This document shows positions 24,787 to 34,218 of a stretch of DNA of 64,000 nucleotides, piece after piece (position 1 is the first letter of the stretch; every line of letters begins with the position of its first letter). The stretch covers positions 62,001 to 126,000 of the forward strand of contig NZ_JAWLCI010000005.1 in the NCBI RefSeq assembly GCF_041687215.1, read 5' to 3'. This DNA is from Mariniphaga sp041687215 (GTDB taxonomy: Bacteria > Bacteroidota > Bacteroidia > Bacteroidales > Prolixibacteraceae). The notes beneath the pieces are model-generated. The model saw nothing but the letters and a program-made list of their open reading frames with translations, ran no database searches and was not told the origin of the DNA. Made by a program: the position numbers and the translations under genes.

Positions 24787-27700
24787 TTATTTGTTCCAAA
24801 CAGGCAATCGTCCCGGTGTCCACGGTGCGTTAATTTTATTCAATTCGGCTTCCAAAGCAGGAATATCCTGTTCTACAATTCGTTTCATGGCGTTCAGTAC
24901 CGGTGGGAATTCTTCTTCCAGAATTTCAAATCCCTCTATTTGGGTGGTGGTTAATCCGCTGGTTGAACTGGCAGTAGCTCGCGTTACATGTCCCAGCCGA
25001 TCGTAAAGCGGAACCTGCGCCGGCGGCACTTCTTCGCCACTGGCTTTGGCCGGTACGCCGTTCATTTTGAAGCTTAGCTCTTCCAGTTCTTCGCCTAAAT
25101 CGCGGGCTTTGTTCATTAGTTGCTGACTGGCGCCGGATGTGGAATATATGGCTTCTTTAAAGTGTTCCACTTTCGAAATCAGTTCTTCTATAAGGCGGTT
25201 GCTGCCTACCATGGCAATAGCCAGTTTCCCTGCTTTTTCATTGAATTCCACGTTTTCGTTGTAATTTTCAGAAGGTAGCGTGGCCAGATTTAACTTTTGA
25301 ACATTGAAATCCACCGGTCCGGCAAGTTCGGTCAATTCGCCTTCGTGCCAGAGTTTTAAATCTACTGAATATTTTCCGGGCAGTACAAGTATTCCATTGC
25401 TGCGGCCACTACCCGAAGTTGGATTAAAACTGTTATTTACCCGCACCGCTGTGGGCATGGAGTAGCGCAAATCCCAGTTGATGCGGTTTATCCCTTTTGA
25501 AGGCGATTGCGTAAGTTGACGCACCACATTTCCACCGGCATCGTACACAGTAAAAATAAGGTGTGAAGGTTCTGCTTTTTCTTCCAGTTGCATTTCGCGC
25601 CAGGTGGGTTGAGGAATGGGCTCACCTTTTTCAAACAGCTCTTTTTCTTTTTCCTTGCGAAGCTGTTTTTTTGTTTTCGGAACCTCTTTCATGTAATAGG
25701 TAAAAGTTGCACCAAATGATGGATTGGGCGCTTTGTAGTAAGTATCGCCCTGGTTGTCTTTATTGCTGGTCTGAATGAACATCAGTGCATCTTTTATATT
25801 GAAAAGATGAGCATCATTTTCCACCGTTTCGTGGCTGAGTTCGCGCAACGGACTGTAATCATCAAGAATGTAAAATCCGCGTCCAAAAGTGGCCAGCACC
25901 AGATCATTTTCGCGTTCCTGAATGGCGATGTCATAAACAGCAATGGTTGGTACGCCAGATTTTAATTGCACCCAGTTTTCGCCATTATCGATGGTGAAAA
26001 ATGCGCCAAATTCAGTTCCAACGAAAAAGAGTTCAGGACGAATATGGTCCTGAATAATGGTGTGTACCGTGCCATTTTCGGGCAGGTCGCCGCTTATGCT
26101 TTGCCAGGTTTGTCCCTTGTTGGTGCTTTTTAAAACATACGGTTTAAAATCGTCGCGTTTCAGGTTGTTGAAGGTGGCATAAACTACATTTTCATCGAAA
26201 CGGTCAGGCCAGATGTCGCTTACATAGGTGTATTCCGGCACGCCCGGAAACGACTTTGCCTGCGTCCAGGTTTCACCTCCGTTTTCAGTTACCGAAATTA
26301 CGCCATCATCAGTACCGGCATAGATAAGTCCTTCTTTTACTGGCGATTCAGCAAGTGAAACGATGGTTCCCCAAAGTGAGGTTGATACATCTTTTACAAC
26401 AGCATCTGCCGGCCAGTATTTTCCCATCACCGGGAAACTGTTGCGGTCAACCTGTGCGGTAAGGTCGTCGCTAATCACCTCCCAGGTGTCGCCCCGGTCG
26501 TCGCTGCGGAAAACTTTGTTGGCAGCATGGTAAATGCGTGTTCCCTTGTGCGGGCTTACAAACATGGGCGCATTCCAGTTCCATTTGTAGGTCAGTTCGC
26601 CTTTGCGTTCACGCGGTTTAATATTCACAGTTTGTCCGCTTTTTTTATCGTAGCGAAAAAGGTTACCGTACTGATATTCAGTATAAACGATGTCCGGATT
26701 ATCAGGGTCGGTTGCAATCCAGAACCCGTCGCCGCCCATGGTAACATACCATTCGTCGTTAATAACACCATCGCGGGTAAGGTTGCGCGACGGGCCGCCC
26801 ATGGTGTTGTTGTCCTGCGTTCCCCCATATACATTATAAAAAGGTTCAGCATTGTCCACATGCACCCTGTAAAACTGGGTTACCGGCAAATTTTCTTTAA
26901 AATCGAAAGTGGAACCTGCATCCCATGTCTCGTAAATTCCGCCGTCGCCACCAATAATGTAATGTTCTGTATCTGAAGGATCAATCCAAAGTGCGTGGTC
27001 GTCCACATGTCGTGTGCCTACAGGAATATTTGTCCAGGTTTTGCCTCCGTCGAGCGTGTATTTTGAAACGGTTTCCACCGAATATACTTTATTTACATCT
27101 GCCGGGTCGCAGTAAATTTCGTTGTAATACTGTCCGCTGGCGTTGTGATTACTCATCTTTTCCCAGCTCTCGCCTTTGTCGGTGGAGCGAAAAAAACCGC
27201 TTTTGTCTTCGGCCGCTTCTACAATTAAATAAACGTAATTGGGGTTTACCGGCGAAACATCGATTCCCATGCCGCCAATGTGCACCGATGGCAATCCTTT
27301 CATAATTTTACGCCAGGTTTCGCCATTGTCGGTCGATTTGTAAACAGCCGATTCCGGACCACCGCCAATTTTGGTGAAGTGGGTCCGCCGACGTTGTTCC
27401 GAGGTGGCATATAGAATATCCGGATTCGATGGGTCCATCACCACATTGTTTACTCCGGTGTTTTCACTAATTTCCAAAACTTTATTCCAGGTTTCGCCAC
27501 CGTCGGTTGATTTGTAAAGCCCCCGGTCGCCGCCCGGTCCCCAGGCTGAACCTTCGGCAGCCACAAAAACCACATCGGAATTTCGCGGATCGATAACGAT
27601 TCCCCCAATCTGGCGACTTTCTTTCAGTCCCATGTTTTTGAATGATTTGCCCCCGTCGAGCGATTTGTAAACTCCATCGCCGTAACCAAGCGCCCGCTGG

Positions 27701-28065
27701 TGATTGTTTTCGCCGGTTCCCACCCAAATTACATTATGGTTGTTTGGGTCCATTTTTACAACGCCAATGGAATAGGCGCCATATTTATCAAAAATGGGCT
27801 CCCAGGTGGTGCCGTTGTTGGTGGTTTTCCAAACGTTTCCGCTGGCAACGGCCACATAGTATTCTTTCGGATTATCGGGATTAACTGCAAAATCACCAAT
27901 CCTTCCGCTAGCCCAGGCTGGCCCAATACTTCTGAATTTGAGTCCGTTAACCAGGCTGCTGGTAATTAATGTGTCGCCTTTTTCTTTGGTTTCTTCCTTC
28001 TTTTTTGCAAAAGTTACTGTCCCGGCTAAGATTAAGCTGGTCAGAATTAGTAAAGCTTTTCTCAT
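24787..28065 (-). CDS. Secreted double beta-propeller protein with Asp-box repeats
   Basis: A 1092-residue protein with a typical signal peptide (MRKALLILTSLILAGTVTFA). Residues about 40-760 hold at least ten Asp-box (BNR) motifs such as STDGGETWNKV, STDNGETWRKI, SDDRGDTWEV and STNKGQTWQSI, the pattern of two sortilin/VPS10-like propellers. The following part (about 800-960) looks like a beta-sandwich, and the end is helical. No sialidase FRIP motif was seen and no Por-type sorting tail. Proteins of this type are often annotated as glycosyl hydrolases on the repeats alone. I assign no enzyme activity. Confidence 0.85.
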   Translation of the reverse strand: MRKALLILTSLILAGTVTFAKKKEETKEKGDTLITSSLVNGLKFRSIGPAWASGRIGDFAVNPDNPKEYYVAVASGNVWKTTNNGTTWEPIFDKYGAYSIGVVKMDPNNHNVIWVGTGENNHQRALGYGDGVYKSLDGGKSFKNMGLKESRQIGGIVIDPRNSDVVFVAAEGSAWGPGGDRGLYKSTDGGETWNKVLEISENTGVNNVVMDPSNPDILYATSEQRRRTHFTKIGGGPESAVYKSTDNGETWRKIMKGLPSVHIGGMGIDVSPVNPNYVYLIVEAAEDKSGFFRSTDKGESWEKMSNHNASGQYYNEIYCDPADVNKVYSVETVSKYTLDGGKTWTNIPVGTRHVDDHALWIDPSDTEHYIIGGDGGIYETWDAGSTFDFKENLPVTQFYRVHVDNAEPFYNVYGGTQDNNTMGGPSRNLTRDGVINDEWYVTMGGDGFWIATDPDNPDIVYTEYQYGNLFRYDKKSGQTVNIKPRERKGELTYKWNWNAPMFVSPHKGTRIYHAANKVFRSDDRGDTWEVISDDLTAQVDRNSFPVMGKYWPADAVVKDVSTSLWGTIVSLAESPVKEGLIYAGTDDGVISVTENGGETWTQAKSFPGVPEYTYVSDIWPDRFDENVVYATFNNLKRDDFKPYVLKSTNKGQTWQSISGDLPENGTVHTIIQDHIRPELFFVGTEFGAFFTIDNGENWVQLKSGVPTIAVYDIAIQERENDLVLATFGRGFYILDDYSPLRELSHETVENDAHLFNIKDALMFIQTSNKDNQGDTYYKAPNPSFGATFTYYMKEVPKTKKQLRKEKEKELFEKGEPIPQPTWREMQLEEKAEPSHLIFTVYDAGGNVVRQLTQSPSKGINRINWDLRYSMPTAVRVNNSFNPTSGSGRSNGILVLPGKYSVDLKLWHEGELTELAGPVDFNVQKLNLATLPSENYNENVEFNEKAGKLAIAMVGSNRLIEELISKVEHFKEAIYSTSGASQQLMNKARDLGEELEELSFKMNGVPAKASGEEVPPAQVPLYDRLGHVTRATASSTSGLTTTQIEGFEILEEEFPPVLNAMKRIVEQDIPALEAELNKINAPWTPGRLPVWNK

Positions 28066-28109
28066 AATTAGTATTAAGATTTTAATTTTTGATTTCCGTT
28101 GGAAAAATA

Positions 28110-28139
28110 CAAAGATGAATAATAATTGAACAGGACAAA
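28110..28139 (-). promoter_or_regulatory. Promoter of the propeller gene
   Basis: On the minus strand TTTG (28139-28136), an 18-nt spacer and CATCTTTG (28117-28110) fit the Bacteroidota -33/-7 pair with one mismatch. The leader would be about 40 nt. Confidence 0.5.
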
Positions 28140-28310
28140 AATCACAAATTCTTTTTAACTGAAAAATGTAATATTGAGATATTTTAAATCCGAATCTTAA
28201 TGTTTACTGCTTAAAGTTAAATTTTATTTCGACTTATGTTTAATATTGTATAAAAAATAATACTTTTTAGTCTGAATTATGTTTTTTAGAATGATTATAT
28301 ATTAGCAAAG

Positions 28311-28327
28311 TATGTCGTATAACACAT
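28311..28327. promoter_or_regulatory. Shared motif upstream of sulfur module A
   Basis: TATGTCGTATAACACAT. It is identical at 15 of 17 positions to 39472-39488, which lies upstream of sulfur module B. It sits about 80 bp before the candidate -7 box, where an activator could bind. The remaining 28066-28480 gap is AT-rich and holds no gene. Confidence 0.55.
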
Positions 28328-28396
28328 GATGTAAAAGTTTGATTTATAACGGTTTGTAGGTTGTGTTAAAGAGTGAGACAGTAGCTTCAAATTTTT

Positions 28397-28404
28397 TATA
28401 TTTG
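28397..28404 (+). promoter_or_regulatory. Candidate -7 box of sulfur module A
   Basis: TATATTTG, an exact TAnnTTTG match; a second match, TATTTTTG, lies at 28433-28440. Between them and the ATG is a small inverted repeat GACCA-GA-TGGTC (28452-28463). Which -7 box is used cannot be decided from sequence. Confidence 0.4.
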
Positions 28405-28480
28405 AATATGTAGATAATTAGATATTTTTGCAAAAATAATTGATAGTTGTCGACCAGATGGTCAAAAAATATTCAAATAT

Positions 28481-30715
28481 ATGTCCAATTCAAGACGCGA
28501 TTTCATTAAAATCACTTCGTTAAGTGCCGCCGGGCTGGTGTTTGGTGGTCACTATGTACATTCGGCCATGCAGACGAAACGTATTCCGCTGGCTGGAGAT
28601 GGTGGACCCTTGCGCACACCAACCTATTGCGAAGTGTGTTTCTGGCAATGTGCAGGCTGGGTTTATAAAAACGATGAAGGTCAGATTCAGAAGGTTATTG
28701 GAAATGACGATGATCAGAACTGCAACGGACGACTTTGTCCGCGGGGAACTGGAGGCGTTGGAATGTATTACGATGAAGACCGCCTTAAAACTCCTTTATT
28801 GAGAGTTAAGGGGCCTGATGGAAAACAAACCTATAAGGAAGTTTCGTGGGATGAAGCTTTCGATTTTATTGCTGAAAAACTTCAGCACATTAAAAAGGAA
28901 CACGGTCCGGAATGTACCGCATTGTTTACACATGGTTCGGGAGGAAAATACTGGGGCGATTTACTGAAAGCATTTGGTTCCAATAATATTGCTGCTCCAT
29001 CGTATTCACAGTGCCGCGGACCGCGCGAGGTAGCTTTTATAGCAACTTATGGCGAAGGCCTGAACTCTCCTGAACCACTCGATATCAGGGATACCCGGTG
29101 CCTGGTTCTTATTGGCTCGCATCTGGGCGAAAACATGCACAACGGGCAGGTACAGGAAATGTCGGACGCCATCGATAACGGAGCTTCCATTATTACGGTC
29201 GATCCGCGTTACTCCACGGCTGCAAGCAAATCGAAATTCTGGCTGCCCATTAAACCTGCCACTGATATCGCACTGCTGCTTTCCTGGATTCGGGAAATCA
29301 TTAACAACGAATGGTACGACAAGCCATACGTGGAAAAATACACCTTCGGTTTTGAGGAGTTGAAAAACTACATTCAGCCATTCACTCCTGAATGGGCTTA
29401 CGGAGTAACAACAATCAAACCCGATCAGATTCGTGAAAGTGCACGTGAAATGGCTAATGCAGCACCTTCAGTAATTATTCATCCGGGGCGACATGTAACC
29501 TGGTATGGCGACGATACTCAACGACTTCGTGCCGTTGCCATTTTGAATGCACTGCTTGGCTCCTGGGGCAGAAGAGGAGGGTATTATCTCCCTGATAAAT
29601 TGAGCCTGCCTGATTATCCGCATCCTGAGTTTCCAAAAATAACCCGTACCTGGCGAGATGCTATGAACGGAAAGTATAAACTGGCCGATCTGGCGCTGGC
29701 TTCGGGTGTTTGCGATGCGACCATTCCGTCACCCGATCTCGATTGCAATATCAAAGGGTGGATTGTGAATGGCACCAACCTGATTATGACACTGCCTGAC
29801 CAGAAAAAAACCATTGATGCCATTAATAACCTGGAACTGCTCGTGGTGGTGGATACCATGCCTATGGAAATTACTGGTTATGCTGATGTGGTGTTACCGG
29901 AGTGCACCTACATGGAACGGTGGGACGATTTGAGGGTTGCACCGGGCCGCACTCCGAGCATTGCTTTACGCATGCCGGCTGCTGAGCCTAAGTACAATTC
30001 AAAACCGGCCTACTGGATGGCCAAGGAAGTTTCAAAAAGACTGGGCCTGGAAGAATACTTTGCCTGGGAAACCTTCGAGGAAAAACTCGACTGGCAGTTG
30101 AAACAGGTAGGCTCGTCGCTCGAAGAGATGAAACGTATTGGCGTGAAAAATCTGCCACGCGAGTATGGCAATTTGTTTTATGCTGAAAATGAGGAGGTTG
30201 ATTTTTATACCAACACAGGTAAAATTGAATTGTATTCAACCGCACTCGAAGCTGAAGGTTTTGACCCGTTTCCGGTTTACACACCGCACATGGAACCGCC
30301 CGAAGGTTATTATCACCTGAATTACGGACGCGCACCCATGCATACTTTTAGCCGCACGGCAAACAATCCGAACCTGACTGATTTGATGGATGAAAATACC
30401 GTTTGGGTTAATCCGAAAGTGGCCAAAGAGTGGGGACTGCAAAACGGTCAGCCGGTTTATTTGCAAAATCAGGATGGTGTGGTTGCCGACTTTCCGGTGA
30501 AAGTGCGTGTAACCGAACGTACCCGGTTTGATTCGGTTTACATTGTTCATGGTTTTGGCCATGCCGATAAAAAACTGAGCCGTGCTTACGGCAAGGGAGC
30601 CAGCGATTCCCAGTTAATAACCCGCGTGCTGATGGACCCCGTGATGGGTGGTACCGGCATGAGAGGAAATTTTGTAACATTTCTGTTTGAAAAAGAAAGC
30701 GAGGTGCAGTCATGA
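28481..30715 (+). CDS. Molybdopterin oxidoreductase, polysulfide/thiosulfate reductase type catalytic subunit
   Basis: A 744-residue enzyme of the DMSO reductase superfamily. The N-terminus MSNSRRDFIKITSLSAAG is a Tat signal, so it works outside the cytoplasm. A [4Fe-4S] site is formed by C50, C53, C57 and C86. The likely Mo ligand is the cysteine in SYSQCRGPRE (about residue 178), as in PsrA/PhsA rather than the serine of DMSO reductases. The next two genes encode the electron-transfer and membrane subunits, giving a PsrABC-like complex that would take electrons from menaquinol. Substrate (polysulfide, thiosulfate or tetrathionate) cannot be fixed from sequence, but sulfur transporters next door favour a sulfur compound. 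Confidence 0.88.
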   Translation: MSNSRRDFIKITSLSAAGLVFGGHYVHSAMQTKRIPLAGDGGPLRTPTYCEVCFWQCAGWVYKNDEGQIQKVIGNDDDQNCNGRLCPRGTGGVGMYYDEDRLKTPLLRVKGPDGKQTYKEVSWDEAFDFIAEKLQHIKKEHGPECTALFTHGSGGKYWGDLLKAFGSNNIAAPSYSQCRGPREVAFIATYGEGLNSPEPLDIRDTRCLVLIGSHLGENMHNGQVQEMSDAIDNGASIITVDPRYSTAASKSKFWLPIKPATDIALLLSWIREIINNEWYDKPYVEKYTFGFEELKNYIQPFTPEWAYGVTTIKPDQIRESAREMANAAPSVIIHPGRHVTWYGDDTQRLRAVAILNALLGSWGRRGGYYLPDKLSLPDYPHPEFPKITRTWRDAMNGKYKLADLALASGVCDATIPSPDLDCNIKGWIVNGTNLIMTLPDQKKTIDAINNLELLVVVDTMPMEITGYADVVLPECTYMERWDDLRVAPGRTPSIALRMPAAEPKYNSKPAYWMAKEVSKRLGLEEYFAWETFEEKLDWQLKQVGSSLEEMKRIGVKNLPREYGNLFYAENEEVDFYTNTGKIELYSTALEAEGFDPFPVYTPHMEPPEGYYHLNYGRAPMHTFSRTANNPNLTDLMDENTVWVNPKVAKEWGLQNGQPVYLQNQDGVVADFPVKVRVTERTRFDSVYIVHGFGHADKKLSRAYGKGASDSQLITRVLMDPVMGGTGMRGNFVTFLFEKESEVQS

Positions 30716-31245
30716 GATATGCAATGGCCATAGATACCAAAAAATGTGTGGGATGTTCCGATTGTGTGGTTGCCTGCCAAACCGAAAATGACGTACCCAT
30801 CGGGTATTGCCGCGACTGGATTGTGGAAGTAACCGACGGAACCTATCCACAACTCGAAATTGAAATTCGTTCCGAACGGTGTAACCACTGCGAAAACTCA
30901 CCGTGTGTAAGATGTTGCCCAACCGGGGCAAGCCACTACGAAGACGGTGGAATTGTTACTGTTACACACAATGAATGCATTGGCTGCGGAGCCTGTGTTG
31001 TTAGTTGTCCCTACGATGCGCGGTATTCTCACCCCGAAGGGTATGTAGATAAATGTACGTTTTGTCTGCACCGGATTAAAAAAGGTCAGCAGCCGGCATG
31101 TGTGGAAGTTTGTCCTACCAAATGCATGTATTTTGGCGATCTGGACGACCCCAATAGCGACGTTTCAAAAATGCTGAAAAAGCGTAAATACAAAACACTG
31201 ATACCCGAAGCGGGTACAAAACCTCATGTGTATTATCTGATATAA
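30712..31245 (+). CDS. Four-cluster ferredoxin subunit (PsrB/PhsB-like)
   Basis: A 177-residue electron-transfer subunit. Four cysteine groups, CVGCSDCVVAC, CNHCENSPCVRCC, CIGCGACVVSC and CTFC with CVEVC, would bind four [4Fe-4S] clusters. It has no signal peptide and should be co-exported with the Tat subunit. Its ATG overlaps the stop of the catalytic gene (ATGA), showing coupling. Confidence 0.93.
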   Translation: MRYAMAIDTKKCVGCSDCVVACQTENDVPIGYCRDWIVEVTDGTYPQLEIEIRSERCNHCENSPCVRCCPTGASHYEDGGIVTVTHNECIGCGACVVSCPYDARYSHPEGYVDKCTFCLHRIKKGQQPACVEVCPTKCMYFGDLDDPNSDVSKMLKKRKYKTLIPEAGTKPHVYYLI

Positions 31246-31255
31246 AACCAGAAAA

Positions 31256-32197
31256 ATGAGAGAAGAAATTATTATTTCGGGAAGATTGAATCCAAATATC
31301 GATCCCCACCTGGAAATCTGGCACTGGCACATTCCGCTCTACCTGTTTTTGGGCGGTCTGGCCGCCGGAATTCTGTTTTTCGCCAGTCTTTATACCGTTT
31401 TGGGCCAGGAAAACAAATTTCGTGGCGCTGTTCGCCGCGCACCCATCATTGTACCTTTTTTGCTGATTATTGGTTTGGCCGCTTTGTTTCTCGACCTGCG
31501 GCATAAACTTTATTTTTGGCAACTGTACACCACCATAAAAATTCAATCACCCATGTCGTGGGGCGCATGGACCCTGATGGCCGTTACGCCGCTCTCATTT
31601 GCGTGGGCAGCCATTCACATCCGCGAGTTTTTTCCCAAATGGGACTGGAAATTCTCCATTCTGAAAGAGTTGGAAAAATTTCTGGTCAGATACAAATTGT
31701 ACATGGCCTGGATTATCCTGTTTTTTTCGGTTATTCTGGGAATTTACACCGGAATTTTGTTTTCGGCATTTAATGCCCGACCGCTCTGGAATACATCCAT
31801 TCTGGGCCCCTTGTTTTTAACATCCGGGCTTTCAGCAGGCGCTGCGGTAATTATCCTTTTTTCGAAACGAAAAGGAGAACGAATCAATTTTGCCAAAATC
31901 GATATCATGCTTATTGGCATCGAACTCTTTTTAATCGTTCACATGTTTATGGGATTTCTGGCGAGCACCGAGGTTCAGATTGAAGCGGCCAACCTTTTTC
32001 TTGGCGGGCCATACACCGCGCCATTCTGGATTTTTGTAGTTGTTTTGGGAATGATTCTGCCGGCAGTGCTCGAATTTCTGGAGATTCGAAAATTTCATAT
32101 TCCAACAGTTATTCCGGTGGTGCTGGTGCTGTTTGGCAGTTTAATGCTGCGTTTTATAATAGCCTACGCCGGCCAGATTAGCCGCTGGCTGTATTAA
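31256..32197 (+). CDS. NrfD/PsrC-like membrane quinol-oxidising subunit
   Basis: A 313-residue integral membrane protein with about eight hydrophobic helices. WHWHIPLYLFLGGLAAGILF is the helix-1 signature of NrfD/PsrC proteins, which bind quinone on the periplasmic side without heme. It would connect menaquinol to the ferredoxin subunit. It follows the ferredoxin gene by 10 nt. Confidence 0.92.
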   Translation: MREEIIISGRLNPNIDPHLEIWHWHIPLYLFLGGLAAGILFFASLYTVLGQENKFRGAVRRAPIIVPFLLIIGLAALFLDLRHKLYFWQLYTTIKIQSPMSWGAWTLMAVTPLSFAWAAIHIREFFPKWDWKFSILKELEKFLVRYKLYMAWIILFFSVILGIYTGILFSAFNARPLWNTSILGPLFLTSGLSAGAAVIILFSKRKGERINFAKIDIMLIGIELFLIVHMFMGFLASTEVQIEAANLFLGGPYTAPFWIFVVVLGMILPAVLEFLEIRKFHIPTVIPVVLVLFGSLMLRFIIAYAGQISRWLY

Positions 32198-32242
32198 TAA
32201 TGTTTTAGAAGAAAAATCAAAAATCATTAACATCATAGTATT

Positions 32243-32755
32243 ATGAAACAGAAGAAATACATGAATCCGTACCTCGGAGGCGTATTGCTTGGACTTGTTC
32301 TGATTGTTGCATTCTGGGTTTCGGGCAGGGGTCTTGGCGCCAGTGGTGCTGCCAAAAGTGCCATTGTTGCAGGGGTAAAAACTGTTGCGCCTGCACATAT
32401 TGAGAAATCGGTATTTTACAGCGATTACATGGAAACCCACCCCAATCCATTAAGTGAATGGCTGGTATTTCAAATGTTGGGTGTAATAGTTGGTGGCTTT
32501 GTGTCAGGTGCCATTGCCGGACGGTTAAAATTTAAGGTTGAAAAATCACCGAAAATCACCAACAAAACCCGAATCATTTTTGCCGTTTTAGGTGGGATTT
32601 TCTTTGGATTTGGTTCGCAACTGGGACGCGGTTGTACCAGCGGTTCGGCACTAACAGGCATGGCTGTGCTTTCACTCAGCGGCTTTTTGTCCATGGCAGC
32701 CATTTTCGGAACCGCCTTCGCGCTGGCGTACTTTGCCCGCAAATTATGGATTTAA
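32243..32755 (+). CDS. YeeE/YedE family sulfur transporter, half 1 (module A)
   Basis: A 170-residue membrane protein with about four helices and the conserved GSQLGRGCTSGSALTGMAV, whose cysteine in the thiosulfate transporter YeeE passes the substrate by S-S contact. Canonical YeeE/YedE is about twice this length, so this gene and the next each encode one half. First gene after the reductase complex, 45 nt on. Closely similar to 41931-42467. Confidence 0.88.
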   Translation: MKQKKYMNPYLGGVLLGLVLIVAFWVSGRGLGASGAAKSAIVAGVKTVAPAHIEKSVFYSDYMETHPNPLSEWLVFQMLGVIVGGFVSGAIAGRLKFKVEKSPKITNKTRIIFAVLGGIFFGFGSQLGRGCTSGSALTGMAVLSLSGFLSMAAIFGTAFALAYFARKLWI

Positions 32756-32788
32756 TTTTCTAATTATTAATCAATTATCATTTAAAAA

Positions 32789-33391
32789 ATGGGACCATTA
32801 ATTGTAAACGAAATAATTTCACAGAATACCAACCTGTTTCTGGCATTTGTCATCGGAATCGGGTTCGGTTTTGTGCTTGAAGCCAACGGTTTTTCTTCCA
32901 GCCGACGATTGGCTGGCATGTTTTACGGCTACGACACCACTGTTTTAAAAGTTTTCTTCACGGCAGCCATTGTTGGCTCAGTCGGACTGTTGTTTATGAG
33001 TCTTTTCAAATGGATTGACCTGAGTTACATTTACATCAACCCGACTTACCTTTGGTCCACACTGGGTGGCGGTGTGATTATGGGGGCCGGATTTATTCTG
33101 GGCGGCTACTGCCCCGGAACCTCTTTTTGCGCGGCTTCCATCGGAAAACTCGATGCATTGGCGTTTATTGGCGGAATGTTCATCGGCATTTTTATTTTTG
33201 CCGAAGGTTATCCGTTATGGGAAAACTTTTACAATGCCAAATTTCTGGGAGCTCCATTGTTAAGCGATTATTTCGGCGCATCACGCGGGTTATTAACCTT
33301 TTTAGTTATTTTGGTGGCGCTCGGAATGTTCTGGGTTGGCGAATGGGCCGAGAAAAAATTTGCACGCGAAGATTATAAAATGAATCAATAG
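32789..33391 (+). CDS. YeeE/YedE family sulfur transporter, half 2 (module A)
   Basis: A 200-residue membrane protein with about five helices and the second conserved cysteine region, GGYCPGTSFCAASIGKLDAL. It pairs with the preceding half to make a complete transporter for thiosulfate-like ions or a sulfane-sulfur conduit. The N-terminal half of the fusion protein at 42474-43670 is its paralogue. Followed after 56 nt by the rhodanese-like gene. Confidence 0.88.
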   Translation: MGPLIVNEIISQNTNLFLAFVIGIGFGFVLEANGFSSSRRLAGMFYGYDTTVLKVFFTAAIVGSVGLLFMSLFKWIDLSYIYINPTYLWSTLGGGVIMGAGFILGGYCPGTSFCAASIGKLDALAFIGGMFIGIFIFAEGYPLWENFYNAKFLGAPLLSDYFGASRGLLTFLVILVALGMFWVGEWAEKKFAREDYKMNQ

Positions 33392-33447
33392 GTTAAAAGT
33401 GAACTAAAATTTAATAAATTTGTTGAAAATCAAAATAATACAATAAG

Positions 33448-34071
33448 ATGAAAGCACGATTAATACTGGCATCAACTTTAATTCCATTGGGATTAATTAT
33501 TGCAGCTGTGCCTGAAAATACCACAAAACCTTACAAATTAACAGCCGATGAGTTACTGGAAGAGGTGAAAAGCGGAACACAGTTTATTGGCCCCGACCAG
33601 GTTGCCGACATGGTGATTTCCAACGACCCGTCGTTGCAACTGATTGACGTGAGAAGCGCAGCGGAATACGAAAAGTTTAACCTGCCCAATTCCATCAACA
33701 TTCCACTGGTGGATATTCTGAATCCCGAGTGGGAAGAGTACATCAACCAGGATGTAAATTTGAATGTGTTTTACTCCAACGGCACAAACGATGCTAACCA
33801 GGCGTGGATGATTACCCGCCAGCTTGGCTACAAAAACAATTACGTTTTGCAGGGCGGTTTAAACTACTGGGCTGAAACGGTTTTGAATCCTGAAGCGCCG
33901 GCCAGTACAAGTCCTAACGAAGAAATTTTAAAGTACAATTTACGCAAAGGCGCCGGAATGGCCCTGGGTGGCGAAGCGGCTGAAACCGCACCTGCCATTG
34001 GATCACCCAGCACACCAAAACCTCCGGTGCAGAAAAGAGCAACCAAAAAACCTGTGCAGGGAGGTTGCTGA
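33448..34071 (+). CDS. Rhodanese-like protein without active-site Cys, ending in Gly-Gly-Cys
   Basis: A 207-residue protein with an N-terminal membrane anchor or signal (MKARLILASTLIPLGLIIAA), so the domain should face the periplasm. Residues about 50-150 are rhodanese-like (LQLIDVRSAAEYEKFNLP, YVLQGGLNYW). At the catalytic loop NVFYSNGTNDAN a serine stands where the sulfur-carrying Cys belongs. The only cysteine in the whole protein is the very last residue (PVQGGC), at the end of a Pro/Ala/Lys-rich tail. I infer a mobile C-terminal cysteine arm, perhaps playing the part of Sud, the periplasmic polysulfide carrier of Wolinella. Confidence 0.82.
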   Translation: MKARLILASTLIPLGLIIAAVPENTTKPYKLTADELLEEVKSGTQFIGPDQVADMVISNDPSLQLIDVRSAAEYEKFNLPNSINIPLVDILNPEWEEYINQDVNLNVFYSNGTNDANQAWMITRQLGYKNNYVLQGGLNYWAETVLNPEAPASTSPNEEILKYNLRKGAGMALGGEAAETAPAIGSPSTPKPPVQKRATKKPVQGGC

Positions 34072-34098
34072 TGTGTAATTGAAATATTTGTATTTGTT

Positions 34099-34185
34099 CT
34101 CCGAGTTTATTTTCCTAAACTTGTAAGGCAAGGAATTTAAACCGACGGGATGGGCCGGAAACAGCAAATCCTCCCGAGTTCAGCA
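34099..34185 (+). ncRNA. Candidate structured leader of the tauE-molybdopterin operon
   Basis: Downstream of a -7-like TGTATTTG (34089-34096) the 5' leader can fold into a hairpin (GTTTATTTTCC 34105-34115 with GGAATTTAAAC 34132-34142) and a second element in which CGGGA and TCCCG pair around a conserved-looking GGGCCGGAAACAGC. CCGAGTT occurs twice (34101-34107 and 34174-34180). Its place before Moco genes makes a Moco-sensing RNA worth testing. I cannot match it to a known class by eye. Confidence 0.35.
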
Positions 34186-34218
34186 GTTGTTGGAATGAAT
34201 TGGAAAGGAGAAATCTGA

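Noticed and set aside
24787..28065. Propeller protein as a sialidase
   Set aside because: Asp boxes alone do not show sialidase activity; no FRIP motif or arginine triad could be identified.
34099..34218. Leader as cobalamin, TPP or SAM riboswitch
   Set aside because: The conserved core strings of those classes, as I know them, are not present.
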